Shown: positions 42,245-52,931 of the stretch, piece after piece
Layout of the letters: each line of letters starts with the position of its first letter
Position numbering within the stretch: the stretch's first letter is position 1
Source: Morinoia aosen
Lineage: Eukaryota > Arthropoda > Malacostraca > Amphipoda > Talitridae
Length of the DNA stretch: 64,000 nucleotides
Assembly: GCA_030386875.1 (NCBI GenBank)
Contig: CM059556.1
Coordinates: 37,426,964-37,490,963 of the forward strand
Direction of reading: 5' to 3'
Notes under the pieces: generated by a model
Told to the model about the DNA's origin: nothing
Databases searched by the model: none
The model's input: only the letters and a program-made list of their open reading frames with translations
Translations under genes and position numbers: made by a program

Positions 42245-43330
42245 TGACTAAAAAAAACCATGCCTTTTTTTGAAAAAACACGTTTTTTTACAAAAATAAC
42301 CGTGGTTAAAAATAAATGTGGACATTTTGTTTTTTTTAAATATTTTGTCAGAAAATAACTCAGCAAGAAAAAGAACCACATTACATTATTTGTTTTCATG
42401 TCAAATTACGAAATGAAACAGCATACTTCTTAATTGATGGTTTTCTATGGTTTTATGAAATTTTTCATTTTCTGTGGTTTCATGCTTTGATATTTTATTT
42501 ATTTTACAATACATGTGAATGACCTTCAACTCCCAAAATGGTGTGTTATAACATATCTTTACTTATGGTCATTGATAGAGATGTGACTAAAAAACCATGC
42601 TGTTTTTTAAAAAAAATGTTATTTATACAAAATTATGAATAAAAACCATGGATATTAATATATTTATGTGACCTTAAAAATCTAATGCTGTGTTTTTTAA
42701 AACATTGTTTTTTAACAGAAAAATCTTGACTAAAAAAACATGGCTATTATATTTTATGGGACCAAAAAAATTTTTTTTTTTAAAAACATTTTAAAAAATT
42801 CATGACTAAAACAAGACGGATATAAATATCTGCAAAGTTATTTTTCTTTTTTCAAATTGTCTTTAGAAACTAATAAACAAAGAATGCTGTTAATATTGAA
42901 ATCATATTTATTAGAACTGTACTAGGTCTAGAATAAAATATCTACCAAGAATCTATTCACTCCATAAAACCTTTCGGATACCAGCTCCATCCTCAGTCAT
43001 TCAGTAAAATTTGGTGAAATGGACAATGAATTTTCACTGTTCCTTTGAAAAACATTTGACTGAATGACTTCCTGAGATGGAGCTAGTCTCCAAAAAATTT
43101 TAGAGTGTGAATAGATTCATTGTGGATATGTTATTCTAAAACCTGGTACGGTTCTACTGGATATTAATATATCTTATGTGACCAAAAAATCCATGCTGTT
43201 TTTTGAATGTTTTTGTTACAAATAAGTCATGACTAAAAACACAAATGTTAATATACTTTGTTTTACCATAAACAACCATGCTGTTTTCTTGAAAAACATC
43301 TTTTTTACAGAAAAATCATGATTAAAAAAT
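42245..43330. repeat. AT-rich degenerate tandem repeat (~85-bp unit)
   Basis: Repeating words CATGACTAAAAAACATGG, ATATTAATATATTTTATG, TGACCAAAAAAACCATGCTG and TTTTTTGAAAAACAT. The same pattern resumes at 45640-45790, beyond the pogo-like element, which therefore inserted into the array. A small Penelope-type inverted repeat interrupts it at 42945-43135. Confidence 0.75.
42945..43135. mobile_element. Penelope-like terminal palindrome, locus 3 (short)
   Basis: Inverted arms TCTATTCACTCCATAAAACC and GAGTGTGAATAGA, enclosing ACCAGCTCCATCCTCAGTCA and its partner TGACTTCCTGAGATGGAGCT. Inside the left arm, the minus strand reads CTGAGGATGGAGCTGGTATC followed by CGAAAGG, the same hammerhead-like order as at locus 2. 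No coding sequence remains. Confidence 0.65.
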
Positions 43331-43836
43331 GTGGATAGGGTAGTTATAAGGATCGCGGACACTGAAGCATACCGGACACTTTCGTTCTATTTGTTTCTAT
43401 TGGCGCACTTCGTAGATTCTGTGCATCGACAGTGACAGGTTCGTATAAGTGATACTTCATTTCTCGTTTAAAAGTGGTTAATCATAATAAAATAAGTTTC
43501 GAACGTATGAAAATTGCATCTAATTACGTACCGACTACACATGGCTGCAATTTCTGCCAAAAAAAATAAGGATAGACCGTGGGAAAGGTGAAATTCAAGT
43601 GTGAAGGTGTTGCTCATTCAAACTATCTTGCCGCCATATTGAAGCTCGAGTGTCGTGTTTGTTATATTGAAACGCTTATAGCGCCATGTATTGTACACAG
43701 AACATAATTTTGATGTGTCCGGGAACCTTAAAAATTTTATCATCATTTTAGGTGTCCGGACGCCAGGTGTCCGGTAATAATCAGGTCTGAAGTATATCGG
43801 ACATATGATGAATTTACCCATTTATATCTTTATTAG

Positions 43837-44052
43837 ATGGCCCCTAAACGGAAGAAGCCAGTGTATAACGAAGAGCAGTTACTTACTGCAGTGGCAGCCA
43901 TTAAGAATGGAATGTCGTACCGCAAGGCTTCAGAAAAGTATGGAATTCCGAAGTCCACATTAAGTGACAAGATCGGAGAAAAAACTGCACTCTCAATAGA
44001 GCGACTTGGTATGTTTAGAAGCCATACAGTTTACATAATTCACCCTAGATGA
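43837..44052 (+). pseudogene. Transposase N-terminus, psq helix-turn-helix (pogo-like)
   Basis: Starts MAPKRKKPVYNEEQLLTAVA and continues AIKNGMSYRKASEKYGIPKS then TLSDKIGEKTALS. This is the Pipsqueak-type DNA-binding domain that begins pogo and jerky-like transposases and binds the element's ends. Homology stops near SIERLG, where a GTATGT donor-like site occurs. The frame at 44303 would continue the protein (ANLKADQETRLVNWVVTMAK), but the phase does not match that donor, so either an intron with another boundary or a frameshift separates them. Confidence 0.75.
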
Positions 44053-44302
44053 AAATGAACACAATAATTTAGTTATTATATTGATGATTGATACCCAGGC
44101 AACGTAAAATTTGTTCAATAGTTGTATATATATCACATTTTATACGCTTTGTAATGCGTTTTTACGACACTATATGTATCAATCCTGCTTTAAATATTTG
44201 TTTGTTGCCTAAAAATGCCTGCAGTATGCTGCACATAAAAAGTATTCGCAGAATTGGGGCATATTGACACTAATATTTTTACTTTTGTCATGTCTATTAC
44301 AA

Positions 44303-44933
44303 GGCCAACCTCAAGGCAGATCAAGAAACCCGGCTCGTAAACTGGGTCGTGACTATGGCCAAAATTAGTTATGGATTGCCTAGGAAAGAAATTCCATTAG
44401 TCGTCAAAGATCTTCTTGACCAGGCAGAGGCTAATGGGTACGAAATTCCAGCAGAAAAAAAATTCCAAGATAACGTGCCGAGTTCAACATGGATTTATGC
44501 CTTTTTGAGGAGACACCCTGAGGTTTCAGCTAGACTCCCTGAAAATCTCGGTACCCAAAGGGCTGCTGTCACTAAAGAAACCATCAAACAATGGTTCGAA
44601 AATTTTGAGAATTTCTTGGAGTCGGAGCATCAGCTCAATGCGAAGGAGTTTTTGGTTCAAGATAATGCTCATCGAGTTTTTAACTTAGATGAAAGCCGAT
44701 TTCCGCTCCAAGGAACCAGCGGCAAGATTCCCATAATTACGGAGAAAGACGCAAAATGCGCATACAGGCTTGCTCCAGAGTCGAAGGAACAAATTACAGT
44801 GCTAGCATGTGTCTCAGCTTCAGGGAGTTACGCTAAGCCTTACGTAATATTTCCAGGACAGCGCCAACCTAAATACAACTTCACAGGCGTAAACGAAGAT
44901 GATTTTGACGTTGGATTTACTCCAAACGGATAG
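44303..44933 (+). pseudogene. DDE transposase fragment (pogo-like, truncated)
   Basis: The open frame continues from ANLKADQETRLVNWVVTMAK through the CENP-B-type second DNA-binding helix-turn-helix (SSTWIYAFLRRHPEVSARLP) into the DDE domain. The first catalytic Asp is in VFNLDES. It stops at TAG (44931-44933) after FTPNG, where the family usually has a Trp codon. The following bases still read SSDSFFCW. The second and third catalytic acids and the C-terminus are missing, so it cannot encode an active transposase. Confidence 0.8.
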
Positions 44934-46029
44934 ATATCGTCTGATTCATTCTTTTGCTGGATTTTTTTGCTGGAACCAATTGAGGATTGAATAAAATGTC
45001 AACCATCATGGAATTGTATATTTCACCCATGTTCAGCATAAAAACATGCTTTTTATATAAATATTTGTATCCAATAAGATCTCAACTGCCTCTGTCACCA
45101 TTATTTCGGATGCAACTTTGGTGTAAACTATATATTTTCTTCGTCAATTATCTACAACTGAAATCACCAAATCGAACCATTTCAAGTACCGAACTGAAAG
45201 AAATATACGCTAATAAAATTTAGTAAAAATGTATTGGCTATCAAATTAAATATATATGAAACTAATATGAATTAAATTAATAAAAGGATACAATGCTCAT
45301 TTAAATTCATACGTTTTCGAACTGTCCTAGGCCTTTAAACAGACACTGTCAAGTGTCCGGAGACTGTTAGCCGGACAGCATTCAACTGTCCGTTAAGTTT
45401 CGTTTATCCTTCAACTGTCTGCCAAAGCACTAAAATCACTCATTTTGCGGGCTATTTTAAAATTAGGATTACAGAATAAATTTCCACCCGAAGTCACCAA
45501 AACTTCATAAATGTCTTCTGGCATCATTTGTTATTAGTTTTATGGCACCAGGTTTACGCTGGACTTTGTGATTTGGCGGTTAAAGTGTGTTCAGATGAAG
45601 ACGTTGGAAACGTCCGCTATCTTTATAAGTACCCTATTAATATATTTTATGTGCCAAAAAAAACATGCTGTTTTTTTTAATCATGTTTTCTTTACAAAAA
45701 AAATCATGACTAAAAAACATGGATATTAATGACTTTTTGCGAAAAAAACATGGTTTTTAAAAGGCCATGATTTTTTTGGTCAGATAGAAGTGCATAGAAG
45801 AAAACTTGTTTATTACGATCTAATTAACTACGATTAGGCACCGAAAAGTGAAAAATCGATTACTGACCAACGCTACACATTTACCGAATTTATTCAAACT
45901 ACATTTTTTTATTCATTTTCCTGGACAACATTAACAAACAGTTAATTTTTAATAATGTTTCAATGTTATAACATAAAAAGTAAAAAATGTATAAAAAATT
46001 CAACTTAGAAGTTAGAAATTAAGGTCGAT

Positions 46030-47335
46030 GTTACTTTTTATGTGATCACGGAAAATAATAAATGCGATCCTAAGAATCACTAGAGAAACACATTTCAGAA
46101 CATCTTATAAGAATGACATTTTGCTCGCTGATGCGTTATTTTTGAATAATTAAACTTCAAAGTTGGCTTTCGCAGGTGAAAGGAAGCGAGCGCGACAAGC
46201 AGAATTTAATTAATAATGGAAGCTAGCCCTCTATTCAGAGTGCGTACAGGCTCTGAGGTTCAAAATTCCAGCACTTTTTCATGACTTTTTATGCCAACCA
46301 AATCACATTTTCACAACCTCTCTCTGCGGTGCTATCCATTGTTGAAAGTCTTTGTCTCGCAACCACAAGTTGTTGAAAGAACAACTGCCTGGCATGACGA
46401 TAATTCCTCAGCTCAGTCTCGGCACCGTAACTCTAGTCACACACACACGGGATGGTCAAGACCGATGATAAAAACTCAGCTCGAAAATGTTCAACAGTGG
46501 CAACAGGTCAACAATGGTCCGAGCGAGCGCGTGTCTTCAGTCACACTGAGCGCGTTTGGTTTCACGTGACGCCTGAGAACCAATCAAAATCGCGGACACT
46601 AAAGACGTAGCTGTATCAACCAATCAGAGCCCAAGTAACACTCGAAGGTTACTGACAACGCCTCGCTCAACGCGGACCAAACGGAACGAAAATTTTCAAC
46701 AGTAAAATTTTCTTTTCACAAAAATCCTAAAATTTCATCACTTTCAATGACCATTTTTAAAATTCCACTACTTTTAAGGCCTTGAATTTTATTTTCAAAA
46801 TTCAACTACTTTCCATGCTTCTCCATGCCTGTACGCACCCTATCTATTACATACATAAACTGGTTGGAATGTGAGGAGGGAGCCACAGTTCTTCTAGTGA
46901 AAATTATAAATAAAAGTTCAAACCTACCCATTAGGGTGATGTCAACAATTTGACATCGGCTCCAAGAGGGCGGTTACCCGGTATGGTTGCACCCATCTTA
47001 GAGCTGATGTACACAACTGCGGACGTAACCCAAATAGGTGGGTTTGAACATTTATTTATAATTTTCACTAACTAGAAGAACTGTGGCTTTCCTCACAACC
47101 CAACCTGTTTACGTTTGTAATAGGGTATTAGCCTCCGTCATTAATTAAAAAATTCTGCTTGGCACGCTTGCTTCCTTTGGCGTGCATATGTCAACTTCAA
47201 AGTTTAATGATTTGAAAATAATGCATCAGCAAGCACAATGTCATTCTTATAAAATGTTCATGAATGGTTTCCTATAGTGATTCTTTGGAATAAAATTATT
47301 ATTTTTCATGATCACATTAAAAGTAACATTGACCA
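46030..47335. repeat. Foldback with a second palindrome nested inside
   Basis: The outer arms, about 46030-46215 and 47140-47335, are inverted copies (GAATGACATTTTGCTCGCTG against its complement at 47240). Within it, 46862-46975 and 47005-47110 form a second palindrome sharing GCCACAGTTCTTCTAGTGAA and AAATAAAAGTTCAAACC. A hAT-like MITE (46236-46842) is inserted between the left outer arm and the inner palindrome. No coding frame with a recognised domain. Confidence 0.72.
46236..46842. mobile_element. hAT-like MITE
   Basis: About 600 bp with ends CAGAGTGCGTACAGGC and GCCTGTACGCACCCTA (inverted), flanked by TCTATT on both sides, an imperfect match to an 8-bp duplication. The CAGRGTG tip is hAT-like. 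The 92-codon frame at 46291-46569 shows no transposase homology. Confidence 0.65.
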
Positions 47336-47551
47336 AAATTAAAAAAGAAAGTCAGAACTTTATTAAAATACAGAAACAAATAAAAGGAGAATATCCCTAG
47401 TTATACAGAACAAAAATTTAAAAATTTAGCAACATTTTAATTGGGAACCAAGATTGGACCTAGTTTTTCAAACAAACTGTACTAAAAATTACAAAAAAAA
47501 CTATTTCCATGTGGAAACATCATTAAAAACCATTAAACTATAACAAAAACG

Positions 47552-49237
47552 ATGCATTTTTTTCAACAAGACCATGAGTTCTGTACAGTAAGATACTCAT
47601 CAACTGAGCAATTCAATAACCAATTCAATAAGGATAATCTGTTTGTAGTGAGTGAAATAATTGAGCGAATGAAGAAGGATAACAAGAAGGTATATTTAGC
47701 ATTCCTGGATATTGAAAAGGCGTATGACAGAGTGGATCGGGTTAGGCTGTTTGAAATTTTGAGAAAAGTTGGTTTTAGCAGAAAAATAGTGAACATTGTA
47801 CAGAGTCTGTATGAGAACACAAGTGCTATCTACAGGTTAGGAAATTTGGAAACAGGGCAAGTGAGGAGTGTTAGAGGAGTGAGACAGGGCTGTACTCTGT
47901 CCCCCCTGTTGTTTGGATTGTACACAGAAGAATTAGCAGTTCGACTGAGAGGGAGTGGTTTAGGACTGAAAGTTGGTAATGAGAGACTGAGCTGTTTGTT
48001 GTATGCTGATGATGTGGTTGTGGTTAGTGAATGTGGTCATGAACTACAAAGGATGCTTGACATTGTGAATGGATATAGTACAGATTTCAAGATGAACTTT
48101 GGTGCCGATAAAAGTAAGGTCATGGTTATAAATAGTGATGAGACTGATAGAGACAGACTGTGGAATATTGGAGAAATCAGAATAGGTAGAACAAAAAAAT
48201 ACAAATATCTAGGTTGTATGATGAGTGAAGATGGATGTACTAGAACTAAAGGTGAGAAAGTGGCTAAAGCAATGCAGTGGAGTGGACGGTTAGGCAGTGT
48301 GGCCAGATACAGAGCAAACAAGTACGAATGTGTGAGAGGAATGTGGAAGTATGTTGCTGTACCTAGTGTCATGTATGGTATGAGTGCTCTTGCTTGGAAT
48401 GGAAGTGATCTTGAAAAGCTGGATGTGATACAAAATATGGTAGGACGTGTAGCATTGGGTGCTCCGAAATGGACAGCTATAGAAGCCATTAGAGGTGACC
48501 TAGGGTGGAGCCTATTTTCAGAAAGAATGATGAAAGCTGTGCTGAATTATAAGGTGAGAATTGAAAGAATGCAGAATAGCAGGTGGGTAAGGCGAATCTT
48601 TGAATGGAATCTGAGTGTAAGCTATTGGGAGAAAGTATGTTGGGGGCATGCAAGGAAACTCAGTATGCAAAAGATTATTCATGTTAGAATTGGGAGACCT
48701 GTGGATGACTGGAGTTTAATAAATGTAGGAGGTGTAGGGCCTGAGTGGGACTGCAAGAGGTGGAAGAAAGAGATTGAGAGACAAACAAAAGAGTATGGAT
48801 TGAATAAGTGGAAGCTTAGCATGATGCGGAAGCCTACACTTAACTGGTATATGAAAAAGAAAGCACCTAAGTTTGAGCTGTTCTATGATGGTAGTTTTGG
48901 AAGTCAACTCTTGTTTGCTGTGAGATGTAAGTCATTGAGTGTGAACAGACGTACATGGAGATGGAATGAGAATAATAACAGATTATGTCAGCAGTGTAAT
49001 AGTGGAGCAGAGGAAACAATTGAGCATTTTGTGCTGGAATGTAGTAAGTATGAGCAAGAGAGAGAGAGTTTTATGAATGTGGTGTCTGAGCAGTATGGAG
49101 AGAATGAGTGGAATGCCAGATGTGCTGAAGATGATTGCGGTATGAGCTGTCTTGCTGGATTGGATCAGGAGTGTAATGCGAGTATCACTGAGGCTATGAA
49201 AGTGTTTCTTGTGCGTGCCTGGAGTAAGAGACAGTGA
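47552..49237 (+). CDS. LINE reverse transcriptase, C-terminal part (partial ORF2)
   Basis: 561 codons. Clear homology begins near NLFVVSEIIERMKK (about residue 29); the preceding residues may be flanking sequence, so the ATG is not a real start. RT motifs in order: FLDIEKAYDRVDR (first catalytic Asp), GVRQGCTLSPLLFGLYTEEL, LLYADDVVVV (YADD active site) and KYKYLGCMM. The C-terminal domain contains a zinc knuckle CX2CX8HX4C (CQQCNSGAEETIEHFVLEC, about residues 478-496). The frame has no stop across 1.7 kb, so the insertion is fairly young. The set of motifs fits the jockey/I/CR1-type group; I cannot assign the clade more exactly. Confidence 0.9.
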   Translation: MHFFQQDHEFCTVRYSSTEQFNNQFNKDNLFVVSEIIERMKKDNKKVYLAFLDIEKAYDRVDRVRLFEILRKVGFSRKIVNIVQSLYENTSAIYRLGNLETGQVRSVRGVRQGCTLSPLLFGLYTEELAVRLRGSGLGLKVGNERLSCLLYADDVVVVSECGHELQRMLDIVNGYSTDFKMNFGADKSKVMVINSDETDRDRLWNIGEIRIGRTKKYKYLGCMMSEDGCTRTKGEKVAKAMQWSGRLGSVARYRANKYECVRGMWKYVAVPSVMYGMSALAWNGSDLEKLDVIQNMVGRVALGAPKWTAIEAIRGDLGWSLFSERMMKAVLNYKVRIERMQNSRWVRRIFEWNLSVSYWEKVCWGHARKLSMQKIIHVRIGRPVDDWSLINVGGVGPEWDCKRWKKEIERQTKEYGLNKWKLSMMRKPTLNWYMKKKAPKFELFYDGSFGSQLLFAVRCKSLSVNRRTWRWNENNNRLCQQCNSGAEETIEHFVLECSKYEQERESFMNVVSEQYGENEWNARCAEDDCGMSCLAGLDQECNASITEAMKVFLVRAWSKRQ

Positions 49238-49491
49238 CTGGAATGAGCCAGTCTGGTAGAATGGGCTGTAATGACAAAATGTGCCGGGGGATGGTGTTTT
49301 GACACACTGGCTGTCCCGGTGATGCCTTCCAATGGAGGCTTGTGACAAGGATCGTAGATCCTGAGTAGTTTAGTGGACAAGTCTGGTACCAGGCGCTGAA
49401 CTCTTTGTGTGAAAATTGTGGAGGGAATTGTAGGCCGTTACAAAGGCCCCGACACTGTCGGCCCTCAAGTTCAAGTTCAAGTTCAAGTTCA
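47552..49491 (+). mobile_element. 5'-truncated LINE (non-LTR retrotransposon)
   Basis: It contains the C-terminal half of a LINE ORF2 (47552-49237), a ~230-bp 3' UTR and a 3' tail of (CAAGTT)n at about 49466-49491. A simple-repeat tail instead of poly-A is common in several non-LTR clades. The apurinic endonuclease and early RT blocks are missing, as expected from 5' truncation. I could not define a target-site duplication. Confidence 0.85.
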
Positions 49492-52400
49492 ACTAACCTA
49501 AATGCGTTTCAATCCTAAAGATCTTAAAGTTTATCAACTTTTTCACCTATCAACTAGTTATTAAACCTGTAATTTAAATATAAATCAACTTATGTTAGAC
49601 ACGAGCAACAAAAACCTTAAAACAAATTTAAATGACCTTTCTCGCCAAAGTCACATTGAAGAAGAATAATCGAAAAAATTACACAAACTCGGATTCGCAC
49701 ACTTTGAACCGATCTTTAAAACGTGGATCACATTATCTGCCATAGACGTTAGTATTTGACAAAGTGTTATATGACGCACCCTTATATTATGCCGTAGCCC
49801 TTATCTATATTTATTGAAACCCATTAACAATTTCTTTGAAATATTTTTATGATAGGGGAAAAAATTTGAATGAAACTCCTGTCATGTGTTTTCGAATAAA
49901 TACCATACGGAATTCAAAGCAGTAACAAACTCTATGAGGATTCTCGATACCTGCTCTCAAGTTCACACTTCAATAAAAATTCTTTGCTAATATCACAGTA
50001 CCAGTCCATTTTATTGAAAATTCATGGTTAAATTTGAAAAAAATGTTCCCCCTCTGAAAAAACAAAGCGTATAAAAATCATCATGAATCTTTTTAAAAAA
50101 AATCAGGTATAAAACATAAATTGAATCTTAAACATCAATGCTGCGCTACTGAAAGCTTTTTTAAGCAAAATTAACCAAAAAATTGTATCTTTCTCATGAT
50201 GTCAACTCATGAGCATTCATTGATCAATGTAAACAACATAAACATGTGTAGGTCTAATTGTCCGCTGGGGTGAATTGACGGGCAAAGACTACAACATCTC
50301 TCGACAAGTAAATTTGAGCGACTATAAGAGGGATAATGAATGGCAATTTTTGGTTAACTCAGCTTTTTCCTGCCGTGTAGTTTATTGAAGGAAAACCAAG
50401 GAGAACTGGCTTGGATCTTGATCTCGGAGAGCTTGTCTAGGTGGGCAATCCGTGCCGGAGAGCCAGGCTGGCGTTGGCGAAGGCCGTCACGCGATGGAGT
50501 AGGCAGGGTGAGTGAGTTGTATTTGGGAACTTGAATTAGGCAATTTGAGATAATTGAGCGAGGGTCAATGACGTAGTTCAGGTAGAACTAATGACTCAAA
50601 ATAAGGTGAGGTGTGAGCAAGTTAAATCCGGCTCATGTGAGCAGAAGCAAGTCGGCACATTAGCACATTAGCAGGAGCAAGTTAAGTTACTGCTCATATT
50701 AGCATAGCATACTAGGATACTAGTAAGCCCAGGTCCTTAGCATTTAGCATATTATGTCACAGCTCATATTGGTAGGAGCAAGTTAAGTCACAGCTTATGT
50801 GAGAATAGCATTTAGCATGGCACTCAGGAACCCAGGGAGATTCAAAACTGTGAGTGTTGTGTGTATGGCGATGATGTAGAGGTCCTGCAAGGAGTCCAAG
50901 AAGCTGGATGAGCAGTCCAAGGAGACATCAAGGAAATTTCACACTGAAGTTATCCCAAAGTACATGATAAAACTCCCATAAAGTAGATCACTCCGAGAAA
51001 GTTGTAGCGATCGCCCTCAGCCGTACTTCAGTCTAAATTTCATAAATTATTAAAACCATCTTCTAAAAATTAAATAAAGTGAACGTAATCATTCTTAAAA
51101 TTTTAGATCACTATTCTCATTCAACATTACCCTTAAAATCTATTAAAATTTGACCAAAGAAATACTTCGACAAGAAAGAACGGCGTTTTTACCTAGAACC
51201 ATATCGCAAGTTCATCCATATCCGGAAAATTCCGGAAACGCTCGTCCGCTCAAAGCGCATATAAGGCCGGCTTCCCAGGCAAAGTCGTCATTCTCTTATA
51301 GATCCTCCTAGCGCTTGGGCCCCAGAGCGGGCAATTGTAAGTATCAAGTGTAACGATAAGTGTGTATTATGTCTTAACTTTCCTGTGTTGTGTCTTAACT
51401 TGTTCCGTGTTAGGGAGCTTTCGTTATTGTGTCGTAAAAATGTTCACTATGTTGTCTCTGTGCCAGTGTTAGTTAGTCACCAGCCTCAAGCTCACTGCCC
51501 CATCTTTGTCATTGTTTCGTGTTTACTATTCTCCGATGATACCGTATTGCGCTGTCAGTGTTAGACGATGTTGGCATTAGCTCCTTAGATATTTTTTAGT
51601 GCTGAGCATAGTGTTAGGACACTTTGCTGTCCACAGAGATCGCCATTAGGGTTTTGCCATCTCTTGTGTGTTCCAGTTGTAATCAATTGTGTTCTCAAGT
51701 TTTGTATGTTTAGTAAGTCAGATCTATTTAAATTGTGGAATTTCCTTGAATTTTAGTCAATGTTTAAATGTCATATCGTGGGAAATGAAGCCATGATAAG
51801 TTATTTACACAATAGAGATTATATCCTCGGTAGCTACTTACCTCAAGTCGTGTCACATAAATAATCATTCTTTCCTGATCATTAACTGTAGCAAGAATTT
51901 CTATCATAATCATTTTTAGTGACAACTCTTACTATTGATTTTTGGGTTAGGTCAATTTGTGTATATAAAAATGTCAATAATTAGCCGTTACTTGAGTTAG
52001 AAATTAGGGTAATTATGCTTACCTCGGAAAGTCTCCGAATATTCTAAGTTCCCAACTCCTGGAAATTCTAATCCAGAAATCATCAAACTATCTGATTTGG
52101 GGGCTAAATTTAGTGTAACCAGAAATTGGTCGCCCTCAACTGTAGCTACTTGTTCCTTTGACCTCTTGGCAATGGCGGCTACCTCCAGTGGTTGTTGTCA
52201 TTATAACTCATAGGATGCCTAATACTATTCTGATAGGTATCCTCATGATCAATGTTCTCTAAATCCTTCTTGTGCTCTGATCCTCCTCCTCATCTACCAA
52301 TTCTGTGCACTTTGTGCATAGATTCCGCGTTCCCTCTAACCTTTTTCAAATGGTGCCTTCCTCTCTCCTCTCGTAGGACACCTTTCATTTCTCATATAAT

Positions 52401-52659
52401 AATAAATTATAACAATAATTAGATTGCACGTGCACTCTTTGGCACAATTCCTAGCTTAAGTCAAGTAATCTTTATGACAATTCTAGCCTTAGTTATGATC
52501 AATACAGCCGGCCCGCGACGGCGGCTTAGCGTAAACGTTCGAATCAAACACTGCCAACTCTTAAGATACTCATTGTAAATAGCAGTCAAAGCGTAGATTA
52601 TTGGGCGGCAGAAGCCTTTAATATTAAGGAAGACAAACTAACTCACATTGCCTACCCAG
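49492..52659. other. Stretch with no recognised gene; possible plus-strand promoter
   Basis: AT-rich and without coding frames. A degenerate tandem segment around 50600-50830 repeats GGAGCAAGTTAAGT(C/T)AC and CTCATATT(A/G)G. A core-promoter-like arrangement lies at 51260-51337 (separate entry). No inverted or direct terminal repeats were found that would define an element. Confidence 0.5.
51260..51337 (+). promoter_or_regulatory. Candidate TATA/initiator promoter with short leader exon
   Basis: TATAAG at 51260-51265 is followed 30 bp later by an initiator-like TCATTC (A at 51290). About 47 bp further on is a strong donor, AATT|GTAAGTATC (51338 on). The ~80 bp is GC-rich compared with its surroundings. 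It could start a non-coding exon of an unseen plus-strand gene or be the U3/R part of an old LTR. Confidence 0.3.
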
Positions 52660-52664
52660 TAATA

Positions 52665-52924
52665 TAATGGGTGTAGGTTAAGAAGACGAGACTCTTGGAG
52701 TTTGTATAATCAGTACACACAGCAGGACACACGTTTACATTACGAAGGGTAGTGGTGGAGTAGGCTCCAGCCAAGCCCGAGACCCATGAGCAGAGATCCA
52801 CAAGAACCATGAGCTCAGTTCTCAACGCATAGTGCTGTCTAAATACATTCTTACACAAGAGCACTGTAACATTATCAGTATTATACACATATACATTCAA
52901 GGTGCTACATGAAAGGTTTCAACA
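52665..52924 (-). repeat. Copia 3' LTR
   Basis: 260 bp, identical to the 5' LTR. Preceded in element sense by the polypurine tract GAGAAGGAG (52925-52933), which overlaps the end of the coding frame, and followed by the target duplication TAATA. Confidence 0.95.
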
Positions 52925-52931
52925 CTCCTTC

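Larger units (their letters stand above)
43336..45636 (+). mobile_element. pogo/Tigger-like DNA transposon (decayed)
   Basis: About 2.3 kb with inverted ends TAGGGTAGTTATAAGGATCG(CGGAC) and TAGGGTACTTATAAAGATAG(CGGAC), each beginning with a TA that fits a Tc1/mariner-type target. Subterminal regions carry several GTCCGG words (43740-43770 and 45350-45400). The interior holds a psq-type helix-turn-helix frame and the first part of a DDE transposase. It lies within an AT-rich tandem repeat. Confidence 0.82.

Noticed and set aside
48037-48489. 150-codon minus-strand frame
   Set aside because: It is antisense to the LINE reverse transcriptase; no domain of its own.
52520-52560. GTTCGAATC word resembling a tRNA B box
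   Set aside because: No matching A box or cloverleaf can be formed around it.
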